DNA from: Azovibrio restrictus DSM 23866
GTDB taxonomy: Bacteria; Pseudomonadota; Gammaproteobacteria; Burkholderiales; Rhodocyclaceae
Assembly (NCBI RefSeq): GCF_000429665.1
Contig: NZ_AUCH01000003.1
Coordinates: forward strand, 124,001-188,000
Reading direction: 5' to 3'
Length of the DNA: 64,000 bases
Part shown: piece by piece, positions 62,685-64,000 of the stretch
Layout: each line of letters opens with the position of its first letter
Numbering within the stretch: position 1 is the first letter of the stretch
Program-made: the position numbers and the translations under genes
Notes under the pieces: generated by a model
Databases searched by the model: none
Told to the model about the DNA's origin: nothing
What the model saw: the letters and a program-made list of their open reading frames with translations, nothing else

Positions 62685-64000
62685 TTATTCGAACTCGATG
62701 ATGACCTGATCCACGGACAGGCTTTCACCGGCAGCGGCGGAGATCTTCTTGACCTTGCAGTCCTGGTCGGCCTTGAGGATGTTTTCCATCTTCATGGCTT
62801 CGATGACGGCCAGCTTCTCGCCCGCCTTCACTTCCTGACCCACGGCCACGGCCACTTCGCGCAGCAGGCCGGGCATGGGGGAAAGCAGGAACTTGGACAG
62901 GTCGGGAGCCTGTTTCTCGGGCATCATGGCCAGCAGCTCGGCGGCACGGGCGGACATCACCATCATGTCGGCGCGGGTGCCCCAGTGGAACAGCTGGTAG
63001 GTCATGCGGTGCCGTTCCACCTGCAGGGTGAAGGGCTCGCCGTTGCAGGTGCCGTTGAACAGGGACTGCCCCAGGCGCCAGCTGGAGAGGAGCTCGTACT
63101 TCTCGCCGTTGTACTCCACCAGATAACCGCCTTCGATGGGCTTGGCCACCACGGGGAAACGCTCGTTGTTGCGGATCACCACCCACTCGTCACCCACCTG
63201 GCGCTCGTGGCCGGGCAGCTGGCCGGAGACCTTGGCCGCCCGGTCGATGTAGGAGCGATGCACGTAGGCGGCCACGGAGATCAGCAGGGCCGGATCATCG
63301 TGGGGCACCATGGAGGCATCAAAGCCGTTCGGGTATTCCTTGGCAATGAAGCTGGTATCGAAGATCCCGGACTGGAAGCGCGGATGCTGCATCAGCGCGG
63401 CCTGGAACGGGATGTTGGAGCTGATGCCGCGGATCACGAAGGCGTTCAGGGCATCACGCATGCGGGAGATGGCCTGTTCCCGGGTGGAACCGTGCACGAT
63501 CAGCTTGGCGATCATGGAGTCGTAGAACATGGAGATTTCGCCGCCGTCGTAGACGCCGGTATCCACACGCACCTGGCCCGGAGCTTCTTCCGGCGGCTGG
63601 AACTTCACCAGACGACCGGTAGACGGCAGGAAGCCGCGGAAGGGGTCTTCGGCGTTGATCCGGCATTCCATGGACCAGCCGTTGATCTTCACATCGGCCT
63701 GGGTCAGGGGCAGCTTCTCGCCGTAGGCGACGCGGATCATCTGTTCCACCAGGTCGAGGCCGGTGATCAGTTCGGTGACCGGGTGCTCCACCTGCAGGCG
63801 GGTGTTCATTTCCAGGAAGTAGAACTCCTTGGTCGCGCCGGAAACGACGAATTCGACCGTACCGGCGGATTCGTAATTCACGGCCCGGGCCAGGGCCACG
63901 GCCTGTTCGCCCATGGCCTTGCGCATTTCCGCATCAACGAAGGGGCTCGGCGCCTCTTCGATGACCTTCTGGTGCCGGCGCTGGATGGAGCAGTCGCGCT
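62685..64000 (-). CDS. pccA: Propionyl-CoA carboxylase alpha subunit, partial (cut by right edge)
   Basis: The last ~438 codons of a biotin-dependent acyl-CoA carboxylase alpha chain. The visible part starts (reading left from the edge) with R-D-C-S-I-Q-R-R-H-Q-K-V-I-E-E-A-P of the biotin carboxylase domain, then E-M-N-T-R-L-Q-V-E-H-P-V-T-E and E-C-R-I-N-A-E-D-P. A BT-type linker domain follows, then a biotinyl domain with E-A-M-K-M-E-N in which Lys is biotinylated. Overall order fits propionyl-CoA carboxylase PccA; a methylcrotonyl-CoA or acetyl-CoA carboxylase homologue is less likely because of the BT domain sequence. The start lies outside the window. Confidence 0.9.
   Translation of the reverse strand, partial: RDCSIQRRHQKVIEEAPSPFVDAEMRKAMGEQAVALARAVNYESAGTVEFVVSGATKEFYFLEMNTRLQVEHPVTELITGLDLVEQMIRVAYGEKLPLTQADVKINGWSMECRINAEDPFRGFLPSTGRLVKFQPPEEAPGQVRVDTGVYDGGEISMFYDSMIAKLIVHGSTREQAISRMRDALNAFVIRGISSNIPFQAALMQHPRFQSGIFDTSFIAKEYPNGFDASMVPHDDPALLISVAAYVHRSYIDRAAKVSGQLPGHERQVGDEWVVIRNNERFPVVAKPIEGGYLVEYNGEKYELLSSWRLGQSLFNGTCNGEPFTLQVERHRMTYQLFHWGTRADMMVMSARAAELLAMMPEKQAPDLSKFLLSPMPGLLREVAVAVGQEVKAGEKLAVIEAMKMENILKADQDCKVKKISAAAGESLSVDQVIIEFE

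Overview
The window is high-GC, gene-dense DNA with almost no spacer. Gene content and protein style suggest a betaproteobacterium, most likely of the Rhodocyclaceae (Azospira/Dechloromonas/Thauera type). The supporting signs are the hyp/hup/hox hydrogenase locus with an H2-sensing HoxBC/HoxJ/HoxA system, the glycolytic cluster, the rph-rdgB-hemW order and the many c-di-GMP/HDOD proteins. The genus is inference.

Layout. (1) 1-8832: the 3' part of a [NiFe]-hydrogenase accessory operon, hupH (cut by the left edge), hupI, hupJ, hupK, hypA, hypB, hypF, hypC, hypD, hypE, mostly with overlapping or abutting stops and starts. (2) 8839-15125: a small antisense gene, then the hydrogen-sensing module hoxA, hoxB, hoxC, with nikR lying between hoxC and the kinase gene hoxJ. 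(3) 15126-19479: a nickel-uptake operon nikK-nikL-outer-membrane protein-nikM-nikQ-nikO. It is preceded by a sigma70-type promoter whose -10 box is overlapped by a 28-bp GTATGA-N16-TCACAC dyad, a near-perfect NikR operator. Regions 1-3 form one functional island: nickel import, nickel insertion, hydrogenase assembly and H2/Ni sensing. (4) 19619-29582: housekeeping and mixed genes (maeB, a DHH phosphoesterase, an RlmN-like methyltransferase, a cupin, a hydrolase, DUF2917, a MocR regulator, an NTF2-like protein, recD). (5) 29582-39686: a minus-strand carbon-metabolism cluster, tkt, gapA, FAH-family, epd, pgk, hydrolase, yceH, pyk, with recD coupled behind pyk. (6) 39867-45273: two large signalling proteins. 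(7) 45290-48836: selD/mnmH (selenium), hldC, yicC. (8) 48944-54073: kinase, PP2C phosphatase, rph, rdgB, a broken yhcG-type nuclease gene, hemW. (9) 54089-64000: a PAS/GGDEF protein, kup, an HDOD protein, a DASS-type permease and the 3' part of a propionyl-CoA carboxylase alpha gene running off the right edge.

The most unusual structure is a family of three palindromic elements built from 7-bp units (consensus AGTSGWG and its complement) around a C-rich loop. All three lie inside the hydrogenase locus. One (90 bp, exactly 30 codons) sits in frame inside hypF, one is a perfect 23-bp-arm hairpin between hypC and hypD, and one lies between hoxA and hoxB. Other points of interest are the NikR operator, a MITE-like palindrome beside yceH, and the nuclease remnant interrupting rdgB-hemW. 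No rRNA, tRNA, CRISPR array or intact insertion sequence was seen.
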